Assembly: GCF_029784135.1 (NCBI RefSeq)
Contig: NC_073744.1
Coordinates: 30,982,981 to 31,046,980 of the forward strand
DNA: 64,000 nucleotides
DNA from: Toxorhynchites rutilus septentrionalis
Taxonomy: Eukaryota; Arthropoda; Insecta; Diptera; Culicidae
Direction of reading: 5' to 3'
Part shown: positions 44,421 to 57,192 of the stretch, one piece after another
How the letters are laid out: each line of letters opens with the position of its first letter
How positions within the stretch are numbered: position 1 is the first letter of the stretch
Made by a program: the position numbers and the translations under genes
The notes under the pieces: generated by a model
Database searches by the model: none
The model's input: the letters and a program-made list of their open reading frames with translations, nothing else
Told to the model about the DNA's origin: nothing

Positions 44421-44870
44421 CTAGCTGACTCAGCAAACTTCGTTCCACCCAAAATTTATTTTTCGTTATCAAAACCACGTATTCTTACTAAACGCCCGTT
44501 CATGAGTCCAATCGCAGAATTGTTCATTGATTGATCTTCTAATCTACCCTTTAAAATTATTTTATACTATAAAATTTCAGTACTTCCACCAAAACTCGAC
44601 TTTATAATATCAAATTATTTTCAGACACAATTCTCGTGCATGATTTATCATCCACCTGCAAATAACATGTTTCTCCGTTAATGGAATAAATGTTTAATAC
44701 AGAAAATTCGTTTCTCGAGTTTTGCTATTATCAACACATTCGGCGATGCATTTTTTTATAGATAGAAGAAGACATAGGAGTGGGTTTTATCACATTAAAA
44801 TTCATTTCCACTTTCGAACGAAGATCAATTTCGTTACCGCAAACATCAAATGGACTAACAACGTTCGTTA
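44421..44870. repeat. Dispersed element end with CTAGCTGACTCAGCAAAC
   Basis: ACTAGCTGACTCAGCAAACTT at 44421 has a relative at 49607 (ACTAGCTGACCCGGTAAACG). Such a head sequence is widespread in insect dispersed elements by my recollection. The rest of the interval is AT-rich without a gene. Confidence 0.45.
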
Positions 44871-45195
44871 ATATGTAAGTGTAGAACACATTTATGACAT
44901 TTATGCTTCATTTGTATGGTAACCCCCATAGAGAGGGGGTAGGAGTGTCTAACTACCGTAAAACTATTTATTGCATCCTAAAACCTCCACATGCCAAATT
45001 TGGTATCATTTGCTTGATTAATTCTCGAGTGACGCAGGAAATTTGTGTTTCATTTGTATGGTAGAGAGGGGGGAAGAGTATCTTACTACCATAGAATCAT
45101 TTATTGCACCCTAAAACTTCCACATGCCAAATTTTGTTTCATTTGCTTGATTAATTCTCGAGTAATGCAGAAATTTGTCTTTCATTTGTATGGCA
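44871..45195 (-). repeat. Tandem ~130-bp repeat, inverted family of 26881-27135
   Basis: Two to three units, each with TTTCATTTGTATGGTA or similar, ATTTATTGCA.CCTAAAAC, CCACATGCCAAATTT and TTGATTAATTCTCGAGT. Noncoding. Confidence 0.8.
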
Positions 45196-45560
45196 GCTGA
45201 ATTTTATCAAATTTGCTGCTTTGCAATTGCGATTTGTTGTGAGCATCAAATGATGGTACTCACACAAAGATAAGCCACAAATTTTGAACTTCGATTATCT
45301 TCGGTGACCATACCAAAGACAGTTGAGGTGAAGGTGGAAGCTAGCCATTGTAGTAGTATAGGTAAACCCACGTGTAAAAATGAGGTAATAGTGTTTGTGA
45401 GGGAAGAGCAAAGCACACGTAACTAGATCAATTCACTTATCAGACTGTGGGGCGCTTCATTGACACGAGTCTTTGAATACATTTGAAAAAAATAACAATT
45501 CAATACTAAAGTAAAATGTATGAACGATATGCTCCGATGAACAATTGCAAATATAAATAA

Positions 45561-45681
<121 letters not shown>

Positions 45682-46088
45682 GTGTATTGCATATGAATTC
45701 TGATTATACACGAGCGTAACATGAGCGAATTTATAACACATGCGAATTGGGGCTCTTTGGTTATTAACAAGTTTTTCCGCATAGTAACTCGATGTTGATA
45801 ATTCCTTAATATTTTCCTTAGTTTATCGTATTGTTTTCACATATTCACGTTGGAGAGCCTTAACCCTTCTCTTCGTTGGTCGAGGCCGAGGTAATTGAAT
45901 GTAATACTTTTCCGTTTACTGTTTTTGAAAGCATAAAGGGTGTGTCACGTCAAATTGCATCACGGAAAAAACGCTGTAGAAATTTAATTTTTAGGAATTA
46001 TATCTTCAGCTTTCGCTTATAATCAGATAAGAGTGTATAGATCACGTTGGCCATGCTTCACTGTCAATTTTTCATAAATTTGGAAAAA

Positions 46089-47117
46089 TGTCGTCGAACG
46101 TGAATTAATCCTGTGCACTCATTTCGAGAATCCGGAGTTGTCACATCGGGACATCGGTAAGATGCTGGGAATCGTCCAATCCACGGTCAGCAGAGTACTA
46201 AAACGATACTTCGAGAACCTAACCATCGACCGGAAGGTGAAGAACGGCAAAAATGGATGCTCCGTCAGTGAAAAAGATCACAAGCGCGTAGTTAAGCAGT
46301 TTAGACGTGATCCGAGAAGTTCGGTCCGGGATGTCGCCAATAAGCTGAATTTGTCAAGTTCATTCGTCCAGCGGACCAAGCAGCGGGAGGGCCTGCGTAC
46401 ATACAAGGTTCGGAAAACATGGTGGGGAAGACGCGAGCCCGGAAGCTGTACACCGAAATGCTGACGAAGCCGCATTGCCTGGTAATGGACGACGAAACCT
46501 ACGTCAAAGCGGACTTTCGTCAGCTGCCGGGCCTGTTGTTCTTCTCCGCAGAGGACAAATTCAGCGTTCCGGAGGAGATTCGCAAGCAGAAACTATCCAA
46601 GTTTGCCAAAAAGTACATGGTGTGGCAAGCGATCTGCTCTTGCGGAAAGCGGAGCGCCCCCTTCGTGATGACCGGCACGGTAAACGGGCAGGTTTACCTT
46701 AAGGAGTGTCTACAGAAGCGCTTACTACCACTATTGAAGCAGCACGAGGGCCCGACCATCTTTTTTTTTTTTTTTGTCTTTATTAGAGAGATTTTCAGCC
46801 TTAGGCTGGTTCATCTCTTAACGCCCGACCATCTTCTGGCCGCATCTCGCTTCGTGCCACTATTCAAAGGACGTGTTGGAGTGGTACGAAGCCAACGGGG
46901 TCACCTTCGTGCCAAAGGAAATGAACCCGCCCAACGCGCCGGAGCTTCGCCCAATAGAGAAATATTGGGCGATTATGAAGCAGGCCCTCCAGAAGAACCC
47001 AAAAGTTGTCAAATCGGAGGCGGACTTCAAGAGAAAATGGATTTCTGTTTAAAAAAAACTACAACTTGACGTTGTACAGAACCTTATGGACGGGGTAAAG
47101 AGGAAGGTGCGAGCATA
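46089..47117 (+). pseudogene. DD37E mariner transposase, copy 2 (three disruptions)
   Basis: Relative to copy 1: 13 bases are lost after MSSN (near 46101), shifting the frame; about 25 bases are lost at KVQKAPNRDERQN (near 46411); a 60-bp retroelement end with a 13-bp duplication interrupts the region just before the second Asp (46763-46822); and the codon before the A run is TAA instead of CAA (47049). DNA-binding segments read in 46138-46464, the first Asp block and upstream core in 46419-46760, and the RPIEKYW block is still present. WPD has become WPH (a C instead of G at 46843). The product cannot be active. Confidence 0.88.
46763..46822 (-). mobile_element. 60-bp 3' end of a non-LTR retrotransposon inside the transposase
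   Basis: A T run (46761-46775) is followed by GTCTTTATTAGAGAGATTTT and GCCTTAGGCTGG. On the minus strand this is a 3' UTR end with AATAAAGAC and poly(A). It is flanked by the direct repeat GCCCGACCATCTT (46750-46762 and 46823-46835). This is an extreme 5' truncation. Confidence 0.85.
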
Positions 47118-47269
47118 CGGGCTTGGGCTCGAAGTATGAATAAAAAGAAAATGCCAAAAGTTGTTTAATAGTTTTTATTTGACTGTCTAAAATTTTCAAT
47201 AGGATCGGTCTACTGGGCGAATTTCTACAGCGTTTTTTCCGTGATGCAATTTGATGTGACACACCCTTT

Positions 47270-48880
47270 AGGCAGCCGTGGCAGTGTTCCGAGCTCTGCA
47301 ATACAATTTTCTTACCCAATGTTAAAGTTGCTAAAAATTACATTATAGACCCATTAAACGTAAAAATAGTAATGGTATTGATATCAAAACATTTTATTCT
47401 ATTGATTTTCATGACATGAAACGCTATGACTCAGGAATAACATTTTATTGAGTGGTTTTTATAACTGTTTCGATGATTTTGTCTGGCATCAGTATCGAAA
47501 AAATAACGATTCTTTCACCAATACAAACAAAACCATTGCCGAATATTGAAAAATGAGAATTTAAACTTTCGGAGCACTAGCTCGAGTTTTCCGACGTTTT
47601 TCACTATACAGTGCGACAACAGATGAAAATCTAATACCTTGTGAGTAAACGATTAGAGTTTGGTTGACTTGATGGGAAGTGTGCGAAAATGATCATTTTC
47701 TTCACAATGTTTCGCAAAATTATTGATTTTCGGGCGAGGGGTGAGGGAGGAAGATGAAAGAAATCAGCGCCATTGTGGCAGCCATTTGTGGCTAGCTTCC
47801 ACCTTCACCTTAAATAGCATGAGAAGAGTATTATCACAACACTTTTACCAGTGACATTTGTTTTTATGCAGTATCACTCACTAACTTTTAATTCATTCAA
47901 TCATACCGTTGAAATCACGACTATTCCGTTGACCATATACATATATCAAACCATCAAAATGGTTGTGAAAACACGTAAAGAATTATGTTCGTACCATGCG
48001 TACCAATCTTTTCGTGACTACGAAGCTGAGTGACAGTTTGTGTGCGTAATAAACACATTTCAATAACAAAATTATGACTGAAAATTATCTTTCCTGTTTC
48101 TATAAGAAGAGGTACAATATAAGTATTGAACGAAAATTGAAAACTATGAAAGTAAGGTTTCAGTATTGAGTATTGATCATCTCTTTCAATAATTATTAAG
48201 TAATTATGTAATTGGTTGAATTAAACGACGAAACGTTTTTTGTTTATTTACCCCACTTGGCCCGGGAGGGGGAGGAGTATTGACCATCGGGTAGCATTGA
48301 TAAATCATAACCCAAAAACGAAACAATACGCCTCCCTGGTTTCGAGATATGTTATGTGAAAAATCCTCAGCTTTCCAGAAAAAATATATAAGAAACTATA
48401 GCGCCCTTGGTCCCGAGACTATGAAAACAATAAAAAACGAATACAATCAATAATAACGAGAGCAGAATTAGAATTTTCTTCAGGTATAATATTTTCAAAG
48501 AAACTCAGGTGATTGGCTTTGGATCATCTAAATCTAGTAGTTCAAAACTTATGAATTTTTGAAAAAAGTCATTTTTGGCAAAAATGCGAAAAAATGTGTT
48601 TTTTGACCACCCTAAAATGGAAATGGTCATCCTAACAAAAAAATAAAAAAACTACAGGTCTCATAATTTGCGATAAAGAACAAAACTACCACTTTTGACG
48701 AAAATCTGAGAACCACTATATCGGTTTGGCATGGAATGTCTGTATAGATAAGAGTAATTTAGTCCAGTTTAGTTTAGTTTAGTACCGTATCATCATTAGG
48801 GCTATAATTGTTAACCGTTGATTTGGATAAAAAAATAAATGAATGGGCCAAGGGCAGGGGTACCAAATGTACTGCATCAC
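47270..48880. other. Sequence without a recognised gene
   Basis: AT-rich. TGGCTAGCTTCCACCTTCAC at 47786 is the reverse complement of a stretch near 45335, so a dispersed element may end here. No domain-bearing frame. Confidence 0.4.
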
Positions 48881-50520
48881 GACAGTAATGTCATGACTGT
48901 CGCCACCATTGTCCCGTGACAGTCACGCGATTGAATTTGTAACTACAGTCACACAGTGGAAATGTTATGCGACATTTATTGTTACTGTCGTGTACTGTAC
49001 ACGAATACATTCCCATGTGAGAGTATTTTGGTCTTTCGTCTGCGACAGACCCGCTTGCTCATTAGTGATATTTTTGTAGATTCTGAATGCAATAGTTATA
49101 CGTTGCTACCGTCGTTGATGATTTTTTTTCCTCGTGCTGATGATGTCGGGTGTCTTAGTATATATTTTTCCAGTACAACGTCATTTTATTTCATTTCATT
49201 TCCGCAAACTAAAAAGGTTAATCTGCTGTGCAGCGAAGAATTAATAACAATTAATAACTGGCGAATTCTGCAGCATATCCCGATATGGGAAAATTTAATT
49301 TGTCGATGACGCGGCTATTCCATGTAGAGAAGTTTTCGGGGGAAATAGTGTGAGCAACAGAAGAGAATCTGTTGAAAGAGGTGCGTGGAGAAGTGTCGTG
49401 GGTGGAAGTCGTGTGAATGAAAGTTACGCGAATGCAACTGTAGGGCCAGATTAGAATGCGGCTGGGGGAAGTGTTGCACACTTAGCAATGTAGGTTTGGA
49501 CATGAAGGAGATTTTATTTTATTTATGAATAAAATATGTTTAGCGCGTAATATTAATATTATCAACAAAAATGTAAAGTAACATTTTAGTATTATTATCA
49601 TTATTACTAGCTGACCCGGTAAACGTTATGCTGCCATTTAGATAATTTTTAGCGAATATATTCGTTGTTATATGACAAACAACAAGTATATTGCAAGTGT
49701 GTTTCATATTCATATCGATATACTGAATTTTAAATATAGCCACATTACTGCCCTCATATCGGTCCACTGGATTATGAGAAAAACGTACAACTAGCAAGAA
49801 AATGTTTTAAAGATTTAAAAAAATATATCTTTCAAATGAAAGCAACATAATTGGCTCACGTAGCGTACTTTTTAGTGTAGAGCCAGTTTAGTTCTATAAC
49901 TCTGTCATTGTTAAAATTCGAACATATGCGTAGGAGGTTTTTTTCCATGAAATATGATCATCTATCACCTCCTGAGAGATTCTGGGAAAATATATTAAAT
50001 TCTTCTTTTACATTCAATAATCAAAAATTATATGCATGAAAAACAAATTAAAAAAAACATTTTTTTGACTCGATTATATACAGGATTCGATTATATACAG
50101 TGAAAAGAAACCGGAGACTGTATATAATCGAGTTCGCGCTGCATTAGTTTCCAACTTGGAGGATAAATCTAAACACTCCCAACACTGAGTATTTCCGACG
50201 TCACCAATATATTATCGAAGAAACTCTCGCCTAGAATTATTAAGCTGTGCGTGTTTTTCTCAAATGAATTGTTGATCATTTGTGTATCTGGATTCAGGCA
50301 TCCCAACAGTAAAGCATTCTTATTACAGTCGATATGAAATTAACTCGGCTTCCTATGTATGCACGCAACTAGTGATCACAGCCATATGTCCGATACACAT
50401 CTCAAAGCGTACTGGTGAAGAAGCACAAACGCATAAGATACAGGCTAACATTACGATCGCCAGAAAAATGTCATGACATTTTTCTGGCGACAGTCACGTG
50501 TGACAGTAACCCGGGTAAAC
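48880..50520. repeat. Region bounded by TGACAGTCACG words; possible element
   Basis: The left side has TGTCATGACTGTCGCCACC and GTGACAGTCACGCG (48885-48930). The right side has inverted relatives (GGCGACAGTCACGTGTGACAG, 50486-50506) and a perfect palindrome at 50457-50490. It also contains ACTAGCTGACCCGG at 49607. No transposase or gene is seen between. Confidence 0.35.
50457..50490. repeat. Perfect 34-bp palindrome
   Basis: Each 17-base arm is TCGCCAGAAAAATGTCA or its reverse complement, with no spacer. It could form a hairpin in single-stranded DNA or RNA. Confidence 0.95.
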
Positions 50521-50957
50521 CGATGAGATTCATCGCTTCGTCAGCGACTGTTACGGCGACAGAGCGAACGGAATAGCAGACACGAAAAAATCGGAAACGA
50601 ACAGTCTCCCCGGCTCACTACGCTCGGGCACGACAAATTAGATGAATTCGACGAAACACCGACTGTTGCTGTATAGTATTACTTTATGCATTCATGCTCT
50701 GTCGCTTGTATACGAGTGTAGCGCGCTCACATGCCTGGCCAAGGGTAGTCTAAATAATCCGTAGAATTCTGGAAAATTCCAGATGAATCTGGAAGGTTGG
50801 CAACGCTGTTTCGTACAAAAGACGCTGGCACTGAACGTTAGTGAGCGAGTGTGAGTGAATGCGTGATGTTGAATGCTTAGAATAAAGTATATTTAACGTC
50901 AATTCCATTCAAAAGAGTCGTTTGTTTATTTAGTGGGCTTAAATATGATAATTTCAG

Positions 50958-52031
50958 CTGTCCAGTTTCTATAAGAACAGTCAAAAACTCATAAGTATTA
51001 TCAATGAAAAATTCAAAACGATCGGCAAATTTACATGTAAATAATTGGTAACCTTTCCATTTTGGTTAATAACCTGGAAAATTCGCATACTATTTACCAA
51101 AGTTTGCAACATGGATTTCTCGAAATTTTCCCATGTCTCCGAAATCGCGGGCTTCAGTTCATCAACCATGGTATACGGCATTCCCTCTGCATAGATTCTG
51201 CGTACGAGGATCCCCCAAAGATTTTCAATAGGATTCGAGTTTGGAGACCGAGCCGGCCAGTCCAATAAGTAAAGTTTTTGGTCCTCAATCCATTGCTTAG
51301 TTTCCTTGTTGGTACGAATTGCGGCATTATCTTACTGGAATATGAATTTTTGCGACGATATCTACGTAAAAACGGTAGTAGATGATACCCGAACATGCAT
51401 CTACTCCTTGCTATTCATTTTGAAGGATGTGAAAGCTATCTTGATCCTCCACCAAAGTTTCTCTATTGTTCCTCTTTCGTAAATCATGCCAGTACCCGTT
51501 GAAACCATCAGGACCATTCGAATTGAGCTTTTTTTCGTCACTGAAGATAACCTAGCAATGTTAATAGTAAAGAAATGCCGACTTACATTTAAGATCTCTT
51601 GGTAATCGTAATCTTTTAAAACATTCTTTGTCATAACATGCCATGTCCCACTGTCGGTTTATGTGAGCTTAGGCAAAACTCAGGCGTCTCTTGAAGTTAG
51701 ATAGTGTAAGATTAGGAGCTTTAACCTTGTTAGCCCTCTTTATGTAATGAATTTTTATCACAACTTGAAAGATCGTCTCCCGGGAAACATTTAAATTCAA
51801 AGATTCGTTATTTGCAAAAATGATTTTGAGGTATTTGAAGCTGTTCTAACTATTTCCCGCTTATCCCGGTCAGAGAGCTTCGATTTGCGTGAAGCTCTCT
51901 TCTCTCTTCTTCTCTCAGGCAGTGTATGGTTGTTACCAATACCAATACACTAGAATATAAATTGAAGCATTGTTTGTTTACAATGACACAAAGCAGCAAG
52001 ACCATAACCTGGTCTTATAGAAGTTGGACAG
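50958..52031 (-). pseudogene. Tc1-like transposon relic, copy 2
   Basis: Ends pair as CTGTCCAGTTTCTATAAGA (left) and CTGTCCAACTTCTATAAGA (right, read inward). On the minus strand are the remains of the transposase: a helix-turn-helix trace near 51780-51890, SSVTKKSSIRMVLMVSTGTG (about 51500-51560), KIAFTSFKMNSKE, FGYHLLPFLRRYRRKNSYSS, and the catalytic C-terminal block DWPARSPNSNPIENLWGIL followed by RRIYAEGMPYTMVDELKPAI and RIFQVINQNGKV. Several frameshifts break it. It is uninterrupted by other elements, unlike copy 1, and so shows the original length, about 1.07 kb. Confidence 0.82.
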
Positions 52032-52039
52032 AGTGTATA

Positions 52040-54635
52040 CGGATGACACGAAAACCAATCTCTTTGAGTCGGGCTTGAAATGTACGCTTAATTTCGCCAC
52101 GTGTGAATTGAAGGTATTTTGTTTGTGTTTTAAACATGAAGTAAAAGGTGCTCATTTTAATTTGTGTACGCTCAATTTTGCGATTGATTGAATTCAAGCA
52201 CAGGTCGATATTAAATTCCAAACGTGAACGCTCCAATCGCCAGAATCCTTCAAATGACAGCTAACCACCGCAATATACCAATCAATTAGACCATTCCGGC
52301 AGAATGTCAATACGCATTAGTTGCACTTACCGTGTTGTTCCACTCGCTAGATATTCACCCTTCAGCTGAAAAGCGTGTGTAATTAATTCTACACCACCAA
52401 AACACGGACCCAGAAATCAACTCAAGCCACTACTGGGTGCCAGGTTGAAGCAAACACTAACAGCAGTAGCAGCAGCAGGGCGCCAACACTTCAATCACAT
52501 CCCATATTGAAGGTAGTTGATTGAGCCCAATACATTAGCCACCTCCTAGCCGGGTGGGTTGCTACCGAAGCATCGCGACTTCAATCCCGACAAAATCGCT
52601 CATACGTCTTGTCCTGGCGACCATTATGTTTTCCGGGCGAAACCGACCCGTGAATGACACCGTTAAAATGCGAGAGCAGCATCATTTGTGCCATAATTCC
52701 GCCGCCAGACTGCCGAGACGAATTGAACTAGAAGCGACATAAGGAAAATCTTCCAATTTCAAGAAGATGGCTTCAAAGTTTTAATGAGAGAAAATGGGCC
52801 ACCGTGATGTGCGTGTGTGCGTATAAATTATTTTAACTCAAGCTCTCTAGCCTAGCGATCAAAGACGACGTATTTCCTTATTGAGTATCACAATTCGGGA
52901 ACTTTTCGGGATAAAACTTCCTGCTATTCTGAAGTTTGCAATTTTTGAATTGCTCGATTCAATCAATAAACGCAAGCGATGTAATGGAAATGAGCAATTT
53001 TATCCGCCTCTGGGTACCTTTTTGATGCTTTGGGTTCCTTTTTTTTTTGTTACCGGCAATCCTTTGATGCCAAACATCCCCGTCGAATGGAACGAATGGC
53101 GGATTTTCGCTGCAAAAATCCATCCTTTGTCGAAAATTTTCCTCATTTTAATTTCAATACACTTCACAAGAGTCTAACCTAGTTTGAAAAAGTGGAAAAA
53201 TCGGAGAGCTAGATAAGGGGAGAAAGCACGCCGGGGGTTGCCGCAGGAGTAAATCAATCGGTGCTGAATATTCATGAGCATCGCTGCTTTGCATAGATCG
53301 ACTTTTGCTACGTGTCTGATGCAGGCTAGCTGGCGTAGTTTGAGTCGTTAGCACCTTGTAGCGGATCCGATGTTGGAGTTTGTGTTTGGAAGCTTTTGAA
53401 ATAAGGAATAGGCTTTTCGAATCGATTCATCAATTCTTAACCGGTTGGGAGAATTTCGTCTTGTTTGAGTACGTTTTTCACTATTTACCCAACACGTAAT
53501 TTCTTGCAGAATAATGCATTCAAGCTTGCTATCTGCTCGAGGCCAGAAACATATGATGCAAGCTTCCTCACACCGGAGATGAAGGATTGGGACCCATCCT
53601 CCGGTTGATTTCGTGGCCATTGGGGCGGTACCAAGGCGTTCATGTGGGTGCATGTAATTCGGACCGGGCTCCGGACTGACCAATGATGGAAATAATTTCC
53701 TCGACCGAAAAGGTTTTGCCGGAAATTTACCATTAACAACAGGAGATAGCTTTTCTGCCCTCGGCCCTCATTGTCACCCCTGATTCGTATGTGGGGCCAC
53801 ACATGACACATGACAGTTGCTACGGAAATTGCCAATATATTTATACCAATACCAACGAAACCGTCATCTGCAAGCGCTACAATCGAACGGATGGACACAC
53901 GACGATAAGCTGCTAATTTTTACGCATTTTTCCCATAAGTCAGCTGTCACCGGATCAGGGAAACAATGGATGCCGCGAGAAAAAAAAAGTACCCCAGCGG
54001 CAAAGTAAAGCGCCCAACAGCAGCTCCAGGGACGCTATTCGTGCTTTAATGAAGTTATTAAAATTCATTTAATTAGCCAGCCAGCGTAACATATTAATAT
54101 CGCATACGATGTAAATTGACTTTTGCCGATACGATGCAGCGTGCGTCCCTCCGCGATTGACTACGGTTCGGGAAAATTGAATTGTTTTTTCCCTGCCTCC
54201 TGATTTCCCTGTTGATCACCCATATGGGTCACAGCATCCCAGTGTTTGGTTGAGAGGGAAAATAACACGAAAACAGCAATGGAACATTTGAATATGAACA
54301 ATGTACTTTCGAGTTTCGATTAACAAAAAAAACTAGCCCGTGCGGCGTGAAATTTGCATTTTCTTTTTTTTTTCGAGCTTTTATCGCTTATGGATTCGTT
54401 GTTTGATTGTTCAAATTATTTTCGGGAGCAAAATACTCCTGTTAAAGATGCTGCTCATATGCATTTAATGAATCGATTTCCACGCGATCAACGTTGCAAA
54501 ATGTTGCGAAGGTTTTCCCCGGAGTGGATGTCATGGGATGTCTGTTGGAGTGAAAAATAAAACACTTTGCAATACTTCCCAACGAACATTGTTTCGAATG
54601 TAAAGTAAATTATACGAAATGAAATTAATTTATTC
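52040..54635. other. Sequence without a recognised gene
   Basis: Mixed composition. 52440-52490 has a CAGCAG-type run (AGCAGTAGCAGCAGCAGG). 53348-53898 is open on the minus strand in two phases, without a domain I recognise. It could be host intergenic or intronic DNA. Confidence 0.4.
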
Positions 54636-54639
54636 AATC

Positions 54640-55510
54640 CGCTTGTTTATCACTTCAGATACTAATTCAGAATGAATTGGAATTTGAAAATTTACTTTAC
54701 CGAATTTTCGCTGCAAAAATCCAATAAGTTTTTTCTTCCTTCGCTTTCCATTCAGCCTTAAGCCGCATCAAGAGCGTTTGCACAATATCAGTGTCGGTCC
54801 CAGTTCCCAAATATACTTATTGTGTAAATAGAAAATAGTCAGTGATTCGACTAGAAGGTAGTCACATTTTGTATAACATCTGAAATCAAACCGTATATAT
54901 TTTTATTTTATTATTTTGTAACTGTCAGTCCCAGACAGTCAGCGCTTTGCTACCAAAAAGCTCAACGTCTGCCCCTAGAGACCGACGCTGGGCTCAACGT
55001 GTTGATCGGTTACTACCCCTACCCCCAGAACAAAGATTCAGTTCGTACGTATAACCCATCATCACAAGAGAACAGATGGATAGAACTGAGTTGTCTTTAT
55101 TTCGTTGCGTTCGTCTCCGCTCAAACTGGAATTATAGAATGAATTGGAAAATATTAGGTTGAGCTTGAGCTTGAGCTTGGGAAATTCTTTTGAAATAATC
55201 GAACCGGCGATATATTTTGTTATTTATCATGCCTACGCTTTATCAGAATCAATCGCGACGACAGAGAATTATTCTTGGGAAACCTGACAATGTAGTCGAG
55301 AGATAACTTTTATAATTAATCGGACCGGTGATATATATTTCTTTATCAAACTCGCGACGGCGATAAAGAATTAAAAGATTGAAGAATAAAAAAATATTAA
55401 ATTATAGAATTATAGAATTACAAAGTTATAAAATTATAGAACTACAGAATTATAGAAATAAAAAATCGAAAAAGAATTGAAGAATTAAGATTTAAAGCAT
55501 TAAATAATAA
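54640..55510. other. Dispersed-repeat remnant, possible LTR-like segment, AT-rich tract
   Basis: 54640-54700 resembles the 55515-55690 family (GCTTGTTTATCACTTC). TGTAACTGTCAGTCCCAGAC at 54917 looks like the start of a retrotransposon LTR, but no matching end or second copy is found. 55380-55500 is an irregular ATTATAGA repeat. Confidence 0.35.
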
Positions 55511-55514
55511 AAAA

Positions 55515-55690
55515 ATCATCGGAGGTTGTGTTCAAGACACGACCGCATTGTTGACGTAGAGCTACGCTGTAGTTTAATTCAAGTCGCTTGTTTATAACTG
55601 CGGATATTATTTTATAATGCTAGGAAAATTTTGAAATAACATTTTTTGGTCGCCCTGGAATATTTTTTTCTTATTGTAGAATCATTTGAC
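55515..55690 (+). repeat. Dispersed repeat with GACGTAGAGCTACG palindrome
   Basis: Contains GGAGGTTGTGTTCAAGACAC, the palindrome at 55553-55568 and TCGCTTGTTTATAACTGCGG. Related to 32700-32860 and, inverted, 27290-27490. Confidence 0.7.
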
Positions 55691-55994
55691 AATAATTGTG
55701 TGATGATTCATTCTTGTGCTCGCAGAACAATACATGCTCGAGATAAGCGCAGCTGTTATTCTTAGTGGAGAAAGTTGTGCTACTGGCAAGCGAAACCAAA
55801 TCACATACAAAATTCCAGAATGACATTTACTTTCTAGGTGACTAAATAAGCGAAATAAACTCTATCTGCACACGAACCCAAATAAATGAATGACTTATTA
55901 TGACTTATTGAATAACTTGGTATTCCCTAAACAATTTTTTGGTGCACAACCTTAACAACCTTATATATCAATCAATTTTCAAAAAAAAAAAAAA

Positions 55995-56300
55995 ATTTCT
56001 TGGTGAGCTGTCGATAGTCTAGCTTGATGATTCCCCACACAATTGTGTAGCTCAATACATTAATGCAATGGCGTCAGTTTAATGCAATGATTGCAATGCC
56101 AGAGACACCAGCGAGTGAGTTATTTTTTTTGGTCGCGTCCAAAGCTCAGTCCAAAACGAAGACATGTGGTGGCGCAAAACAACGAAGAACAAGCGATGTT
56201 TATTGTTTCGTATCCAGAACGACGCTGAAAGTTTGCCTTCCCTTCCTTTCCTTGTTGAATTAAAGAGACTTTAAACTTCTTCAGTTCATTCATTTCTAGC
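55995..56300 (-). repeat. Dispersed repeat, inverted copy of 7187-7480
   Basis: See 7187-7480. GATTCCCCACACAATTGTGT at 56029 is an easily recognised landmark. Confidence 0.7.
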
Positions 56301-57058
56301 CTTCAAAAAGGCCCTTGGAAAGCTCTACTCTTTCCTCATATTATCCTCCACCCCATTGCTTTGAGAAAACCATTTGATCCCTCGCCGTCAAGCTCGCCCA
56401 GCAATGATGTTGTCCAGTCGGTGTCCTCACGAAAAATGAAGTTTGTCTCAGCAAGATCCACTGTTTATACTCTAGGCAGATATTCCCATTAACTTTTACC
56501 GTCGGTTCATTCCGCATGCAGCTTTCCAACAGCGCCCGAACGAACCAGTGCTTTACAACAGTGGTATCTCAGTTTTATCAGCGATTACACGACTAGCATT
56601 CAGCACATACTCGGTGAAGCAAACAAAGTCGCTGACATGCTGAGTCGTATCGAAACCATCACTAACATTAACGAACCCATCGACTGCGAGCTGATGGCAA
56701 TTGTGAATTGTGACATTTCCACTTCTGCTATTCGACCGTTCGTGCCCAAGAATTTTCGGAAGCAGATTATCCAGAAGCTGCATAGCACATCTCATCCAGG
56801 TGCTCGGGCGACCACTCGTTTCGTGACGGATCGTTACGTCTGCCCCTAAGTGCGGTGCGATTGCAAAAATTGGGTAACGCCCACTGCGTTGCATGCCAAA
56901 AATCGAAAATTCATCGGCACAATAAAACGCCTATCGTCCAAATCGCAACACCAGATGAAAGGTTTTTACATATCCACATGGATCTGATCGGACCATTACC
57001 ACCATCCGACGGAAACGCGTATTGTCTGACAATTATCGACAAATTCACGTTTCTATGA
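56301..57058 (+). pseudogene. Ty3/gypsy-type LTR retrotransposon pol fragment
   Basis: Degenerate plus-strand remains in pol order: NFYRRFIPHAA (end of the reverse transcriptase, about 56500), the end of RNase H (ISDYTTSIQHILGEANKVAD, LSRIE, about 56575-56660), the integrase zinc-binding region (HSTSHPGARATTRFVTDRY, then CVACQKSK after a stop and frame change near 56848), and the beginning of the integrase core with its first Asp (LHIHMDLIGPLPPSDG). It breaks off at 57058. No gag, envelope or LTR is recognised nearby. It has several stops and frame changes and is inactive. Confidence 0.8.
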
Positions 57059-57192
57059 AGGTGAATGTAATAATAGCACACGAAAATAAAAATTTCGTCC
57101 ACGGCTTTTGATCAGAAACGTGTTTTTCGAGGTTTTTCTACAAACGCCATTTCGCCATTTCGATACGAACACAAAATAGTGACTTGTGGCCC

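Larger units (their letters stand above)
45936..47268 (+). mobile_element. DD37E mariner transposon, damaged copy 2
   Basis: Same inverted repeats as copy 1 (one difference: CACGTC for CACATC at the left end), flanked by TA at 45934-45935 and 47269-47270. It is very similar to copy 1 throughout but carries two deletions and one insertion in the gene. Confidence 0.92.

Noticed and set aside
54917..55150. Solo LTR starting TGTAACTGTCAG
   Set aside because: No matching right end, second copy or flanking duplication could be found by eye.
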